In this document: positions 34,911-45,708 of the stretch, piece by piece
How positions within the stretch are numbered: position 1 is the stretch's first letter
Layout: every line of letters starts with the position of its first letter
Assembly (NCBI GenBank): GCA_932294295.1
Contig: OW028576.1
Location: forward strand, 40,621,247-40,685,246
Direction of reading: 5' to 3'
DNA: 64,000 nt
DNA from: Alitta virens
Taxonomy: Eukaryota > Annelida > Polychaeta > Phyllodocida > Nereididae
Position numbers and translations under genes: made by a program
Notes under the pieces: generated by a model
The model's input: only the letters and a program-made list of their open reading frames with translations
Databases searched by the model: none
What the model was told of the DNA's origin: nothing

Positions 34911-35290
34911 AACATACATATCAAATTGTACATGCTAATTGCACAGAAATACTGCAAAATCTCCAATATTCAGATGTCTGTAGAATAACAAGTATAGCTT
35001 CAAACTTGTGGACATTTTACCAAATACGACATTGTGTGTCGGTATAGTAAATATTGCTGCAATATTACCTAGTTTGCACGGCTTTAACAGTACTGCAATG
35101 CATGTTCACTTTGTAACATGGCATAGAAACACTGCAAAATCACGAATATTCAGTTGTCTGTAGAATAACAAGTGTAGCTTCAAACTTGTGCAACGTTTGA
35201 CACTATTTAGAAAATATTCTTGTGAACCTTGTGTGTCAATTCTAGAAATATTGCTGCAATATTACTGACGTTGCATGGCTTTAACCACAT
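34911..35290 (-). repeat. Tandem duplication in the first intron
   Basis: Words such as ACTGCAAAATC, GTCTGTAGAATAACAAGT, TAGCTTCAAACTTGTG and AATATTGCTGCAATATTAC occur twice about 200 bp apart. GTTGCAGCAAT at the exon acceptor belongs to the same repeat, so the acceptor may have been supplied by it. Confidence 0.65.
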
Positions 35291-35416
35291 GATAATTTCG
35301 CTGCAATGTTTGTTTACACACTCAGCATGTCATGAACACCATGAACATCATGTTTCTTCAACCCATACGACTTGTCACGAACTGAAAGTTTAAAGAATTG
35401 TTTAGAACACTCACCG

Positions 35417-35534
35417 GGTTAATTTTGCTAACTGGATGTCAAAAATATCAGCTTATTTGTCGCCAAATTCGACGAGATGCAGCATAGTTCCATCCTGTCT
35501 TCATCAACATGGCTGAGTCCGTCACTGCCGCCAT
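35417..35534 (-). other. Candidate first exon of the minus-strand gene
   Basis: On the minus strand an ATGGCGGCAGTGACGG start (35,534) opens a 28-codon frame ending in TGA. A strong donor AACCCG|GTGAGTG follows at 35,417. The short frame is not in phase with the downstream exon at 34,906, so it may be an upstream ORF in a 5' UTR, or a linking exon was missed. Confidence 0.45.
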
Positions 35535-35566
35535 ATTAAGTGTGACGTCATTCAAAATGGCCGTAT
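35528..35566 (-). promoter_or_regulatory. CRE + YY1-like core promoter
   Basis: Palindromic TGACGTCA (CRE) at 35,543-35,550 lies just upstream of AATATGGCGGC on the minus strand, which fits the YY1 consensus AANATGGCGGC that often marks TSS/start codons. A second GCCATTTT lies upstream. The arrangement is typical of TATA-less promoters. The 9.35-kb transposon begins only about 40 bp further upstream. Confidence 0.5.
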
Positions 35567-35814
35567 ACACCGGTCTCTAATTCGTTCAGAAGGCCCCATT
35601 TAACCCCATAATTCCCATGCGGGACTCCCATTTGGAAATTGCAGGACTTGGAGGACTTACAGAAAATGCTGGAATTAGATAGGAATTGAAGGACCTCATG
35701 GGACCCATATGGAGAACGGGGAGTTATTAAGGATGTAAAGGAATTGCAGGATTTATTGGGCATCACAGGGACTTATTGATCTTACAGAGATTATTTAGGA
35801 CTTGGTGGAATTAT

Positions 35815-36240
35815 TGAGGACATACGGGAATTATGGGGACTCAGAAGGGCTTCTAGGGAATTGCAGAATTATTCAGGACTTACGGGGACCCAGAAGGGCT
35901 TATCAGGAATTGCGGAATTATTCAGGACATACGGGAATTATGGGGACCTAGAAGGGCTTATCAGGAATTGCAGAATTATTCAGGACATACGGGAATTATG
36001 GGGACCTAGAAGGGCTTCTAGGGAATTGCGGAATTATTCAGGACTTACGGGAATTATGGGGACCTAGAAGGGCTTATCAGGAATTGCAGAATTATTCAGG
36101 ACTTATGGGAATTATGGGAACCCAGAAGGGCTTCTAGGGAATTGCAGAATTATTCATGACTTACAGGAATTATGGGGACCCAGAAGGGCTTCTAGGGAAT
36201 TGCGGAATTGTTCAGGACTTACGGTAATTATGGGACGTAC
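35815..36240 (+). repeat. Left subterminal minisatellite, 58-59 bp unit
   Basis: About seven units, each with GGACTTACGGGAATTATGGGG, ACC(T/C)AGAAGGGCTT and GGAATTGC(A/G)GAATTATTC-like parts. The same GGAATTATGGG words occur at the right end at 44.6-44.83 kb in the same (not inverted) orientation. Bases 36,241-36,840 are otherwise AT-rich and empty. Confidence 0.9.
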
Positions 36241-36869
36241 AGTGGCTTATTGGGAATTGTGGTACACCACAGGGACTTATGAGATTTAAGGTGATTATGT
36301 AGGATTTTTCGGAAATTGTAAGGATGTAAGGGAAATATAAACCACTATGGGACCTAGAAGGAGCTAGAGCTTGGAATAGTCTGACTCATGGGTTTTATGG
36401 GAATTAGCTAATTCTATTCCAGATACATCTTCAACACAATAACGTGAATTTACCAATAATATAGCTCAAACGTTTAATACAATCAATCAATTGTTAGCTC
36501 AGATTTAGCAGAATTATTAATGTCTGCATTAATGAAGAGGTAATGTTGAATTTGCCTTGATATGTTTTGTAAACGTGCAACTTAATAAATGCGTATTCTA
36601 GTTGCATCTGTCATTTCTAAATTTTTTTACAAAGTATGTATCTATCTATGTAAAATCATGGAACTGTAGCTCCAATTCCATGGTAAAATGGATGTATGAA
36701 TTAATACATGATAAATTGATGATGCTGTAAAAAGCCTGGCATGAACACCCAATTACTAGTTAGTACACAGGGGTCACTAACCTCGTGATATAGACTTTCT
36801 CATAAAGTGTAATGCATATAGGGTATTGATCCCGAGATGTTAAGTTGCCCTGCTTCATACAAATTTCTT

Positions 36870-37160
36870 CAATCCGGGGCGGTCCGGGCGAAAAAGTTGG
36901 AAATGTCAACGAACGAAAAATTTGGCGGTGTGGACACGATGGCAAGACGTTGGTGACAAGGAGCAACACGCCTATTACACGGATGTATACGGTCGCTACA
37001 CAGATATGTATGGTTGAAACACGGCGGTACACGGAGGTGCCCGGTGCACCAAGGAACAAGCCATGGTTGTTGCCAGAAGTAACATGGATGTCCCGGATGA
37101 ATGCGGAGTGAACCGGATGTTACATGGGGCCTTCACGGATATACACGATCTGTACACGAT
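36870..37160 (+). repeat. Short-motif array 5' of the transposase
   Basis: Recurrent ACACGGATGT, ATACGGTCGCTACAC, ACACGGCGGTACACGGAGG and TTCACGGATATACACG words, mirrored in style by the GTGTTGACTCCGTGTT array at 41.26-41.5 kb. This looks like subterminal transposase-binding repeats of the Harbinger element. Adjacent GGTATTTAAGG at 37,207 could serve as a TATA-like element. Confidence 0.5.
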
Positions 37161-37302
37161 CTTACTGCGGAGTTAACCTGTTTTCTCCTGGAACGCGCTA
37201 AAATTGGTATTTAAGGTGGATGCGTTCCACTGGCCATCATTCCACTTTGGACTACCATACTGCAAAGGTGTTGCTGCTACTACACAAGAATGGATAATTA
37301 TT

Positions 37303-38663
37303 ATGTCTTTATCACACAACAACAAGGTGGAATTGGATGTGAAGAACCTGGACATGCAAGTCCAGCTACTTACTGCTGCAAATGATAAACTTCTGCAAGA
37401 AGAACAGAAACTGCAAGACGCTGCAGAGAGGGCTGCATCAACAACTGATGAAGATGACTTCTTAAAAAATGCTGGTGCTGCCCGAAGAAGAAGAAAAAGG
37501 TGAATGTGGGTGCGACCTTGGCTTCTAAGAAGACCTCTTTATGGGCAGTATGAAAAACTGATGGCTGAATTGACTGCAGAAGATGTGGGTGGATTCAAGA
37601 ATTTCATGAGGATGGAGCCTGACTTATTTCATGAAGTTCTGGCAAGAGTGGAACCTAGGATTACAAAGCAGGATCCCTTTCGGAGGAGGGCCCTTGAACC
37701 TGGACTGAAACTGGCTATTACTTTGCGCTACCTGGGTACGGGCAACAGCTGCATGTCTCTGCAGTATGGATACAGGGTAGCCTTCAATATCATTTCTATC
37801 TTTGTCATCGAAGTCTGCCAGGCCATCATAGACGAGTACTCAGCAGAAGTGATGCGTTGTCCTGTAACCCCAGAAGCCTGGAAAGAAGTTGCCAATGGAT
37901 TCTACAACAGATGGAACTTCCCCCACTGCGTCGGTGCCATTGATGGCAAGCACGTTGCCATCAGATGTCCTAGGAAGTCTGGATCCCAGTTCTACAACTA
38001 CAAGGGATTTTTCTCTATTGTCCTACTGGCTGTAGTTGATGCTGAATACAAGTTCCTCTATGTTGACATTGGTCCCAGTGAATCAGGCTCAGATGCTGGA
38101 GTGTTTAGTCAGACAGAATTGAAGGAAGCACTAGAAAGTTGGAACATTGGATTACCTGAACCAGACAACCTGCCGAATGATGACCAGCCAGTGCCTTACT
38201 TCATAGTTGGGGATGATGCCTTTGGAGACTGCAGACTTGGATGATGAAGCCTCTGCCTCACAGGAACATGACGATGGAAGACCGAATCTTCAACTACAGA
38301 CTTTCTAGAGCTAGACGGGTGGTAGAGAATGCCTTTGGACTTTTGGCTGCCAGGTTCAGGTGTCTCCTCACAACAATGCCTCTAAGTCCTGACAGAGTGT
38401 GCACCATAACTCTTGCTTGCTGTGTGCTGCACAACCTACTGAGGCTGAAGTATCCAACTGCTCAAGAGAATGCTGTGGACCAGGAAAATGCAGACATCCA
38501 TGTGATCATCCCAGGTGCATGGAGGGAGAAGGCCAATCTACCAGACATGGGAGATGTGTACAGAGGCAACACCAACAGAGCAGGCAAGGAAATGCGGCAA
38601 TACTTGGTCAACTACGTCAACTCAAAAGCTGGGAGTATACCATGGCAACAAGACAAGATTTGA
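37303..38663 (+). pseudogene. PIF/Harbinger DDE transposase, disabled
   Basis: Begins ATGTCTTTATCACAC. The N-terminus is a predicted coiled coil (DMQVQLLTAANDKLLQEEQK), then a basic patch RRRRKR interrupted by TGA at 37,501-37,503; the next codons (MWVRPWLLRRPLYGQY) continue in the same frame. The DDE core shows GAIDGKHV (first Asp), DIGPSESGSDAGVF (second Asp) and ARRVVENAFGLLAARFR (Glu). A frameshift near 38,224, inside the GDDAF motif, puts the Glu block in another frame (38,241-38,663). The stop fits a CGA-to-TGA change. So: a recently active family member, now inactive by one stop and one frameshift. Confidence 0.92.
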
Positions 38664-38989
38664 AAACAACACGAATGATGTAAGTTTGAACATTTAATTA
38701 TTACGAAACCTCAGACATCTGCAGCACACAAGTGCAAAAAAGTACACAGCATTTTATGACACAGCATTTAATTATTGTCATGCAAACGTATGCAATACAG
38801 TTTACATGTAAAAATAAAAGTTAAAACTACAAAAACCTGTAACTTTAAATGTTTAAACTTGTTGTGGTAGTTGGAGGCGTGGGCACCAAAAAGGAGGAGT
38901 TATGGTCATCACCACCAACCAAACCCCCCCCCCTCCCCCTCACACTAGTGTTCAGCAAGTAGCTGGTGAGAGAAGCATCCTGAGGCGTG

Positions 38990-39985
38990 CTGCAATCAAG
39001 TGGTGACATGGAAGGATGACCGTGCGAAGGACCTGCAGTCAATCATGCCTGACTGATGATGTCGAAGATATCTCAGGAGTGGGGGTCGGTGCAGGCACAG
39101 ACGAAGGGGCAGACGACATATGCGCTTGGGGCGAAGGGCCAGATGCAGTAGCGAACATCTGGGCAGCAGGGCCGGAAGAATGCGCGAACATCTGGGCAGC
39201 AGGGCTGGAAGAATGCGTGAACATCTGGGCAGCAGGGCCGAAAGAATGATGAGGGAACATCTGCCCAACAGGGGCGGTCGAAATGCCTGTAGTAGGGACG
39301 AACTGCTGCTGCTGAGGGACATGAGGCACATAGGGATGATACTGCTGTTGCTGTTGCAGTTGCTGTTGCTGCGGCAACTGGCGCTTTCGACGATACTCCT
39401 GCTTGAATTGCATGAGGTGCTGCAACGCTTGGGCCTGGTAAGTGTCCGTGTCCATTTGCAATCAATTGGTGACATGGAAGGATGACCGTGCAAAGGACCT
39501 ACAGTCAACCATGCTTGACTGACGATCGTCGAAGATATCTCAGGAGTGGGGGTCGGTGCAGACGACATGTGCGCTTGGGGCGAAGGGCCGGATGCAGTAG
39601 CGAACATCTGGGCAGCAGTGCTGGAAGAATGCGTGAACATCTGGGCAGCAGGGCTGAAAGAATGATGAGGGAACATCTGCCCAACAGGGGCGGTCGAAGT
39701 GCCTGTAGTAGGGACGAACTGCTGCTGCTGAGGGACATGAGGCACATAGGGATGATACTGCTGTTGCTGTTGCTGCTGCTGTTGCTGCTGCAACTGGCAC
39801 TTTCGACGATACTCCTGCTTGAATTGCATGAGGTGCTGCAACGCTTGGGCCTGGTAATCCGACCAAGTGTCCGTGTCCATTTGCATGACCTTGTGGTATA
39901 TAATGTTCGTGAAAACCCTGTTCGACAAGCTGGCTGAGTCAGTCGGCTGACTCATCATGGTCTGGATATCCCGCTGGAGATTGGT
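38990..39985 (-). pseudogene. Harbinger MADF partner, Gln-rich second exon, tandemly duplicated
   Basis: On the minus strand, after an acceptor-like CTGATCCAAAAG, the frame reads TNLQRDIQTMMSQPTDSASL and FTNIIYHKVMQMDTDTW, a helical C-terminal block usual in Harbinger DNA-binding partners, then YQAQALQHLMQFKQEYRRK, poly-Gln, and HSFSPAAQMFTHSS-type repeats. The unit from QMDTDT to SPEISST-like residues is duplicated (39,476-39,958 and 38,990-39,475), and the second copy is out of frame with the first. The duplicated DNA is about 470 bp. Confidence 0.75.
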
Positions 39986-40245
39986 GGCCTTTTGGATCAG
40001 CGGGAAATAGGAGAGAACAGAACATTAGAGTATGTCACATGGCAACTTCAACAGCATGTGCATTATTGACAATGCAATGAAAAAGACACATCACCATACA
40101 GTGAACACTGGAAGTGCCAAGAAACAAAGCTACCACTTGCTACTATGGAAAAGCTACAACTTTAAACTGCAAGATTACAATTACAAATTTACACTACAAG
40201 ATTACATTCTCCTGATTATCACGACAACTGAAGCAGTATACTTAC

Positions 40246-41079
40246 TTGAGTGACAGCTGGATGCATCAGTCATGATGATGACGAGGCTCGTGATGGCGTC
40301 TTGACGTCTTCTTGGTTGGAGGAGGGGCCTTCCTGCTGCTGCTGCTGCCCTTTTAAGGCCCACCCTTGGACCTGCTAGTATCCGAATCTCTGCCACCATC
40401 ATCCGAAGTATCCACAATGACCTCCGCTTCAGAAGTGTCATCATCCTCAGTGGTACCTCTGTTGCTGGTTAATGCGCTTTTTGCCAATAAACTGTGGGAA
40501 AGCTGCCCAACTTCTCTTCCATTTCCCAGTGTCAACCCTCTTGATGTGCCTCTCCAGATACCTAAATTTTCCATTATCCAGTTGTCCCGGTCTGTGAGGA
40601 TTCTGGCGGCCCACCAGGAGGCTTCTTGCTTGGATCAGTAAGCTTCCCCACTGATGTCCACATGGAGTCATCCACGTCTTCAGCTGCTGGGATGTGCACG
40701 ACCGCTCTTTTGCCTTCTGGTCGATTATTCGCGATTTAATGACTATCCACTTGTATTGTGCAAGCCGCCAGTTGTAGAGCATCTCCTGGGCACGGTACCA
40801 GTCAGCCACATCCTGGTCTTCTGTCAGGTTCAGGGGTTCTTTTTTGTGCCTTTTCGCTTTTGCTGTAGGTGGTGGTGGAGCTGCAGCAGCTGCAGTTGTA
40901 GCAGGTACCTCAGCAGCAGCAGGTACAACTGGCCCAGGTAAATCAGGCATGCCTTGTGGACTTTGCGGTCTTGAAACTGTAGAGGTATTAATTCCTGCAT
41001 CTTCTCCAACAGCAGGTCCAGCTTCCTCTTGCACGACAGTCTTCTTGGTAGCCCTCCCTTTTCCTCTCCTAGGTGGCAT
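40246..41079 (-). pseudogene. Harbinger MADF/Myb-like protein, first exon
   Basis: Starts ATG at 41,079 with a basic MPPRRGKGRATKK tail, a Pro/Ala linker, then LTEDQDVADWYRAQEML and SQQLKTWM of a MADF/Myb-like DNA-binding domain. The domain continues in a second frame (SVGKLTDPSKKPPGGP) and returns to the first at GKFRYLERHIKRV, so two compensating frameshifts are likely. An acidic GTTEDDDTSEAEVIVDTSDD block follows. A perfect donor TCAA|GTAAGTAT ends the exon at 40,246; the Gln-rich block is the next exon. In Harbinger elements this protein brings the transposase to DNA. Confidence 0.75.
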
Positions 41080-41229
41080 GGTGGTTATTCAAAGCAACGG
41101 CAGTAGTACCCAAGGCTTTGGTAGAGTTCAGCAATCCAGAAGAAGTGAGCGATAATGCAATTAATTCGATGATCAACGATGAAAAGCGTGCACCGGAATG
41201 ATGCTTCTCCCAAGATGGCGGTGCTATAT

Positions 41230-41775
41230 ATACGAAGACATCCGTACTCACTCTGTGTCAGTCTATTTGACACCCTGTTGACACCTTGTTCACTCCGGCC
41301 TCTCCTTATTGACTTAGTGTGACACCGTGTACCTAACAGGGTTACCGGGGTCAAGCAATTGACCCGTAACCCGCTTTCCTTGTTCACTCCGTGTTGACTC
41401 CGTGTTGCCACGTGTTCACCCGTGTGGAACCGCTTCCTCCTTGTACTCTCCAGCGTGGAATTTTCACGCGCGGTTGACGCCGCACTTAATCGGAGATCAC
41501 ATGAAGTATTCCGGAGTCAATATGGAGATTCCCGGAGATCGGCGGAATCTACTGGGAGTCTACACGGAGCAACATGGATGAAATTACTCCGGTACCTCCG
41601 GCATGAAAAATTAAACATGTTTGATTTTTTTTTGCCGGAGTCCCACAGTGTTCCCGGATAGCCCTGGACAATGCCGGAAATGCACACAATGTCTACACGG
41701 CATTACCCGGAGCATGATGGAGTTGTCCTCCGGGACGCTCCGGTCTCTAATCTGGCGGTGTGTGAAGGGGCCTTA
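41230..41775 (+). repeat. Right subterminal repeats and terminus of Harbinger
   Basis: GTTGAC(A/T)CC, GTGTTCACCCGTG and CCGGAG words recur, ending in GGCGGTGTGTGAAGGGGCC followed by TTA, a usual Harbinger target. The final GGGGCCTT equals the last bases of the outer element's TIR, so both may belong to related families. Bases 41,776-43,530 hold no intact gene. Confidence 0.55.
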
Positions 41776-43530
41776 ACTGAAGACATTACTTATTTGCGAC
41801 ATCGCTATTTTGTCAAAATCGATTTGGAATAAAACAAGAAAATACTTTTTTGTTCAAAATTTATTATAATCTGAAACAGTATAGCCTCAAATGCAATACA
41901 GGTAAGTGGATTCAGAATTATTTTCACTTGAGAGCACATAAATATTATTTTAATACAAAAATATGATTATTTATTGTCACATCATCCAGTAAGTACCGTT
42001 CAAATTTGCAAATTATGTCAGCAGCACATTTATCATTCCTTCTGGTATTTTTTAACAATGTGTCAATACATAATTTTATGACAATAATAATAACTTGACC
42101 AGTACAAAATTATATGATTACTGATTAGTAAGTTTGCTTATATAGGCCTACATTGAAATAAATAGTCCCTGAACATGCAACAAGAAGTTACAAAGCTTAA
42201 GTCTGTTAGGGTCTACTAAAAACGGAATTGATGAGTCACACTCCCATTTGTCCTATTACAGCTTTTCTATCCCATGATGACTCATAAGGTAGGAATCTTC
42301 TATCACTAGAAGGCAAGTGGTGTCACTGTAGCTGAACTTTGTCTTTAATGACAAGCTTCAGTGAATACAGGATTATCCATTGCCATGAATGTCTGTATGA
42401 GTCATCAAGGGAGCTGAAACCTCCACAAAATATAGTTCTATGTATCAACAATGACTCATCAAATGCAATTTTTTACTTTACAAGTGAATTAAAGTTTACA
42501 TCAATTTTGAGTTACACAATACACCACTTTCATATTCTTGGCAACTAGTTCTTTGGCATCTTCACACTGCATAATATATGCACTATACAACACAATGAGA
42601 TACAACAAGGCAGTTAAAAAACCTCACAATGAGGTATTTCACATCCTGAACTTTATCCAATGACACAAGCTGAAGAAGTCAGTGTGATACAGACGAAGCT
42701 CCTTATGCTGAAACCTATCACTCCAAATAGGTATCTTATCAACTGAATATTTCTTGGAATGTAAATTGAACACATGTTTTTAAAAGTACTGTTCCACAAA
42801 GGTGTTTTCTACTCTATAACATACATTACCTAAGTAAGCTATACCTGAACCAGAAACCCCTTGGTGTTGGACATTCAGCATTTTGCATTCACACCAGCAT
42901 TTTCAAATAAATGCATTAAAAAGTTGCATCTTAGCTGCTTTATATAATAGTATCATGTCTACCAACCACAAATTGCACTTTGATGTAATGTACAGAGCAA
43001 GTCCAAGACTACTTATAATTAGATGAAAACCATGCTTTTCCATGTGTTTATCCAAGTCATGGAAAAGCTTGTGACTTATTTGGCCATGTAGCAAACTCTC
43101 ATATTACAAAAGCAATCACCAACAACAGGTAGTAGTGGGTGGAGTGACTTATTCTGAATGAAGTGCCAGTGGCATCAGGAGCCCCAATAAGTACCAAGTT
43201 TTTGGCGTACACCAGTGACATCGCTGACTAGAAGCTTAGGTTATCACCAATACACTACTCACAGATGAATGCCTAACATACCATGAAGTAGGAAACTCTA
43301 TGCAGAACCATCAAGTGTTACAGGAAAACAGGATCAACACCGCCAATGGTCCAGCACATAAAAAATGTTATTTAATGCCACCAAATGCTTCCCCATGTAA
43401 GTCATTTATGCCAGGAAGAACAAAAAGCTATAAACCTACAAGATGCACAAACTGAATTTAGAAGAAGTAGATGACATGCCTGATCTTGGGGTTCAACTAA
43501 ATAAATCCTTTTAGTAGCTTATCTAGACCA

Positions 43531-43644
43531 AATGTTATTTTAATTGTGCTAGAACTTAAAACTTGTGAAATATTTGATAAAATTAAATTTTTAATGGCCG
43601 CCAAATATGCATAAATTTGGGTCCGCTGTACTGCACTAAACCCC
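43531..43644 (+). mobile_element. Truncated MITE copy 3
   Basis: Matches the right third of the element at 7,642-7,975: AATTGTGCTAGAACTT, AATATTTGATAAAA, TGGGTCCGCTGTACTGCAC and TAAACCCC. The left part is missing. It lies inside the 9.35-kb transposon, so it was inserted or captured there. Confidence 0.85.
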
Positions 43645-43721
43645 AAACTAATATTTTCAAGCAAAATAAAGATTTTTCACAGCTATATCTAGTCAAGAAA
43701 ATTTTGTCAAGATTAAAGTGA

Positions 43722-44100
43722 TCAGAAATTCATGTACCTTTGAAATTCTAGTTCTTGAATATCAGCATCATCTTCTTCACTTGCTGGCTGTACAATATCA
43801 ACAGTGACATAATTCTTCCTGAGGACATTCTGAATATAGTTCATAAAATTGTACATTCCTTCTTGTAGTCTTACTTTTTTTTAATTTTTGGGGGAGGGGG
43901 TATCCATTCAATGTTCATCATAGGAATTTCTTGCTTCTTTGTGGCAAGGTTGACAACCCTTTGGGCGAAGAACCCCAGGGACCAACACAGCTTGGTGGAA
44001 GCACACTCCAGTAATACAAAGGTTTCTACCTCAATGATAACATTATGGTGCACTTTTTCAAGATATCTTGCAAGAGTTTGGTTATAAGTAGTGCCAGCTT
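43722..44100 (-). pseudogene. Decayed coding remnant inside the 9.35-kb element
   Basis: The minus strand reads IAQAGTTYNQTLARYLEKV, VETFVLLECASTKLCWSLGF and MMNIEWIPPPPKI in one frame. After a shift near the A-run at 43,880 it continues GMYNFMNYIQNVLRKNYVTV and PASEEDDADIQELEFQRY, ending TGA at 43,722. More protein-like minus-strand text lies at 42,650-43,094 (LFHDLDKHMEKHGF; DKIPIWSDRFQHKELRL). I do not recognise the family; it may be the outer element's own gene. Confidence 0.45.
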
Positions 44101-44599
44101 GAGCTATTATGATTGCTATTGGTTAAAGACATAGTTTATGAAGTTATTGCAGTCAAAAGCAGTCACAAAAAAATTAAAGTGATCATTAGCTGGAAGACTC
44201 ATAAAAGTAATCATGAGCTGGCAGAATTCATAAAGCCATTGAGTCTGTATTTGCCCAGCTGGATGTCCTTTCCAGTCTCTGAAAGATCTCTATGTCAATA
44301 CTACTGGAAATTTAAGAGATAAATGTTATTTCATATCAAACCTATGTTTAATTTAATTAACTTGTTGCACCATATTTTCATTCTTCAAATACTTAAATAA
44401 CTGCTGCAATATATATAAATGGAAATTGACAGGACTATAGGAAAAATTAAACTTGTGAGGAGTTACAACGATGGTCTGATTGTATTAGGAATTATGCAAT
44501 GAATATGGTACTTATTAAGAATTGGATGGAGTTAATGAATGGTCTAGATTTATTAGGTATTATGGGCATCATCAGTATTAATAGGGACCTATAGGAACC

Positions 44600-44835
44600 A
44601 GTCCTAACCACGAGGACCTATTGGGAAATATGGGAACCTCCAGGACTTATTGGGAATTATGGGAACCACGAGGACTTATTGGGAAATATGGGAACCACGA
44701 GGACTTATTGGGAATTATGGGAACCAAGAGGACTTATTGGGAATTATGGGAACCACAAGGTCTTATTGGGAATTATGGGAACCACGAGGACTTATTGGGA
44801 ATTATGGGAACCACGAGGATTTATTGAGAATTATT
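44600..44835 (+). repeat. Right subterminal minisatellite, 29-bp unit
   Basis: About seven units of GGACTTATTGGGAATTATGG plus GAACCACGA, next to the right end of the 9.35-kb transposon. Stop-free frames through it are an artefact of the repeat. Confidence 0.92.
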
Positions 44836-44954
44836 AGGAAATATGGGAATTATCAGGGACTTCCAGGAATTGGTAGGAATTGTTGGGAGTTACCGGAATA
44901 ATTGGAGTTGCGGGAATTATGGGGTTAAATGGGGCCTTTCAGAGATCGGCTCCA

Positions 44955-45060
44955 GTCTAAGTGACGAATCGACCTGCTACCTTTTCACGCTGCATAGATC
45001 AGCAAACATGTGTTACTGGACTAGGCGCTGCAGTGACGTGATAGGTGCGCCACCACGCAT
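44955..45060 (+). repeat. Fragment of GTGACGAATCGACC family
   Basis: Begins GTGACGAATCGACCTGCTACC, matching the left end of 24,883-25,118. It lies 13 bp outside the right TSD of the large transposon, so it pre-dates or neighbours that insertion. Bases 45,061-45,524 contain a donor-like ACAG|GTGAGTCAGG at 45,461 and short ATAGAACTAT-type inverted words but no gene I can support. Confidence 0.5.
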
Positions 45061-45524
45061 GCACTAAATATCCTGAAATATAAAGATTTTTTACTCAAAT
45101 ACGTGCTGTCATGTTAGACGAATTGTGTGTGGACGATTTGTAGAAGACTGAATTTGTACGTAAGTTGCGCTTTTGTCGCGGTTCTAATAGTGTGTCATTT
45201 ATAAATAGCTTTTGTAGGCCTACTTCTTGTATCAAAGCGCAAGTTAAAACGGGGATTTCCCTAAGTTGTGAAACCATAGAACTATAACCCATACAGTTAT
45301 AATTCTATGGTGAAACCGCGCTGAACTACCTGTTATTACGATTCTTCGCACCGGTACGTGGCGCCGCCTTTCGGGAGAAAACGCCGTTGTTGCGGACCTT
45401 GCTTGAACCATAGTTCTATGCTTGAACACAGTCACAGATATTATTTGGGTTTGTGATACAGGTGAGTCAGGTTACATATATATAGTCCAGTACCGCAGTA
45501 GCCATCTCCCTAAGTAAGTTTTTG

Positions 45525-45708
45525 TATAAACAGTAGAAGAGTACTCATTTGAAAGCTTAGAACATGAACTTTCCATTTCTGTGGGGTGTCATGTTCAGAT
45601 CAGTCGCCTACAATGTAACATCACCATATTTATAAGCAATGATAAGGTCAAAGGTGACAATTTCATTTAGAAATTCATAATCAATAATATTTTGTCATTA
45701 TTATATAT
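45525..45708 (-). repeat. Interspersed repeat, inverted partner of 53.4 kb
   Basis: The words GAGTACTCATTTGAAAGCTT, AGAACATGAACTTTCCATTTC, TGTCATGTTCAGATCAGTCG and ATTCATAATCAATA appear reverse-complemented at about 53,360-53,525. No coding potential. Confidence 0.85.

Larger units (their letters stand above)
35590..44938. mobile_element. 9.35-kb TIR transposon (PIF/Harbinger-like cargo)
   Basis: Perfect 27-bp inverted ends (35,590-35,616 and 44,912-44,938) start AAGGCCCCATTTAACCCC. A 4-bp direct repeat TCAG flanks it (35,586-35,589; 44,939-44,942). Subterminal minisatellites lie inside both ends. It encloses a Harbinger transposase plus MADF partner and a second decayed minus-strand coding remnant near 44 kb. 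Because a further terminus-like sequence ending in GGGGCCTTA lies at 41,775, the Harbinger may be nested inside a different element; its matching left end was not found. Harbinger TSDs are normally 3 bp, which argues for nesting or an unusual family. Confidence 0.75.

Noticed and set aside
36845..37111. 88-codon frame upstream of the transposase
   Set aside because: It is built from ACACGG-type subterminal repeats and has no recognisable domain.
39073..39937. Several overlapping frames on both strands
   Set aside because: They are shadows of the duplicated Gln-rich MADF exon; only the QAQALQHLMQFKQEYRR frame is coherent.
44621..44901. Repetitive Gly/Tyr/Trp frames
   Set aside because: They are translations of the 29-bp subterminal minisatellite of the transposon.
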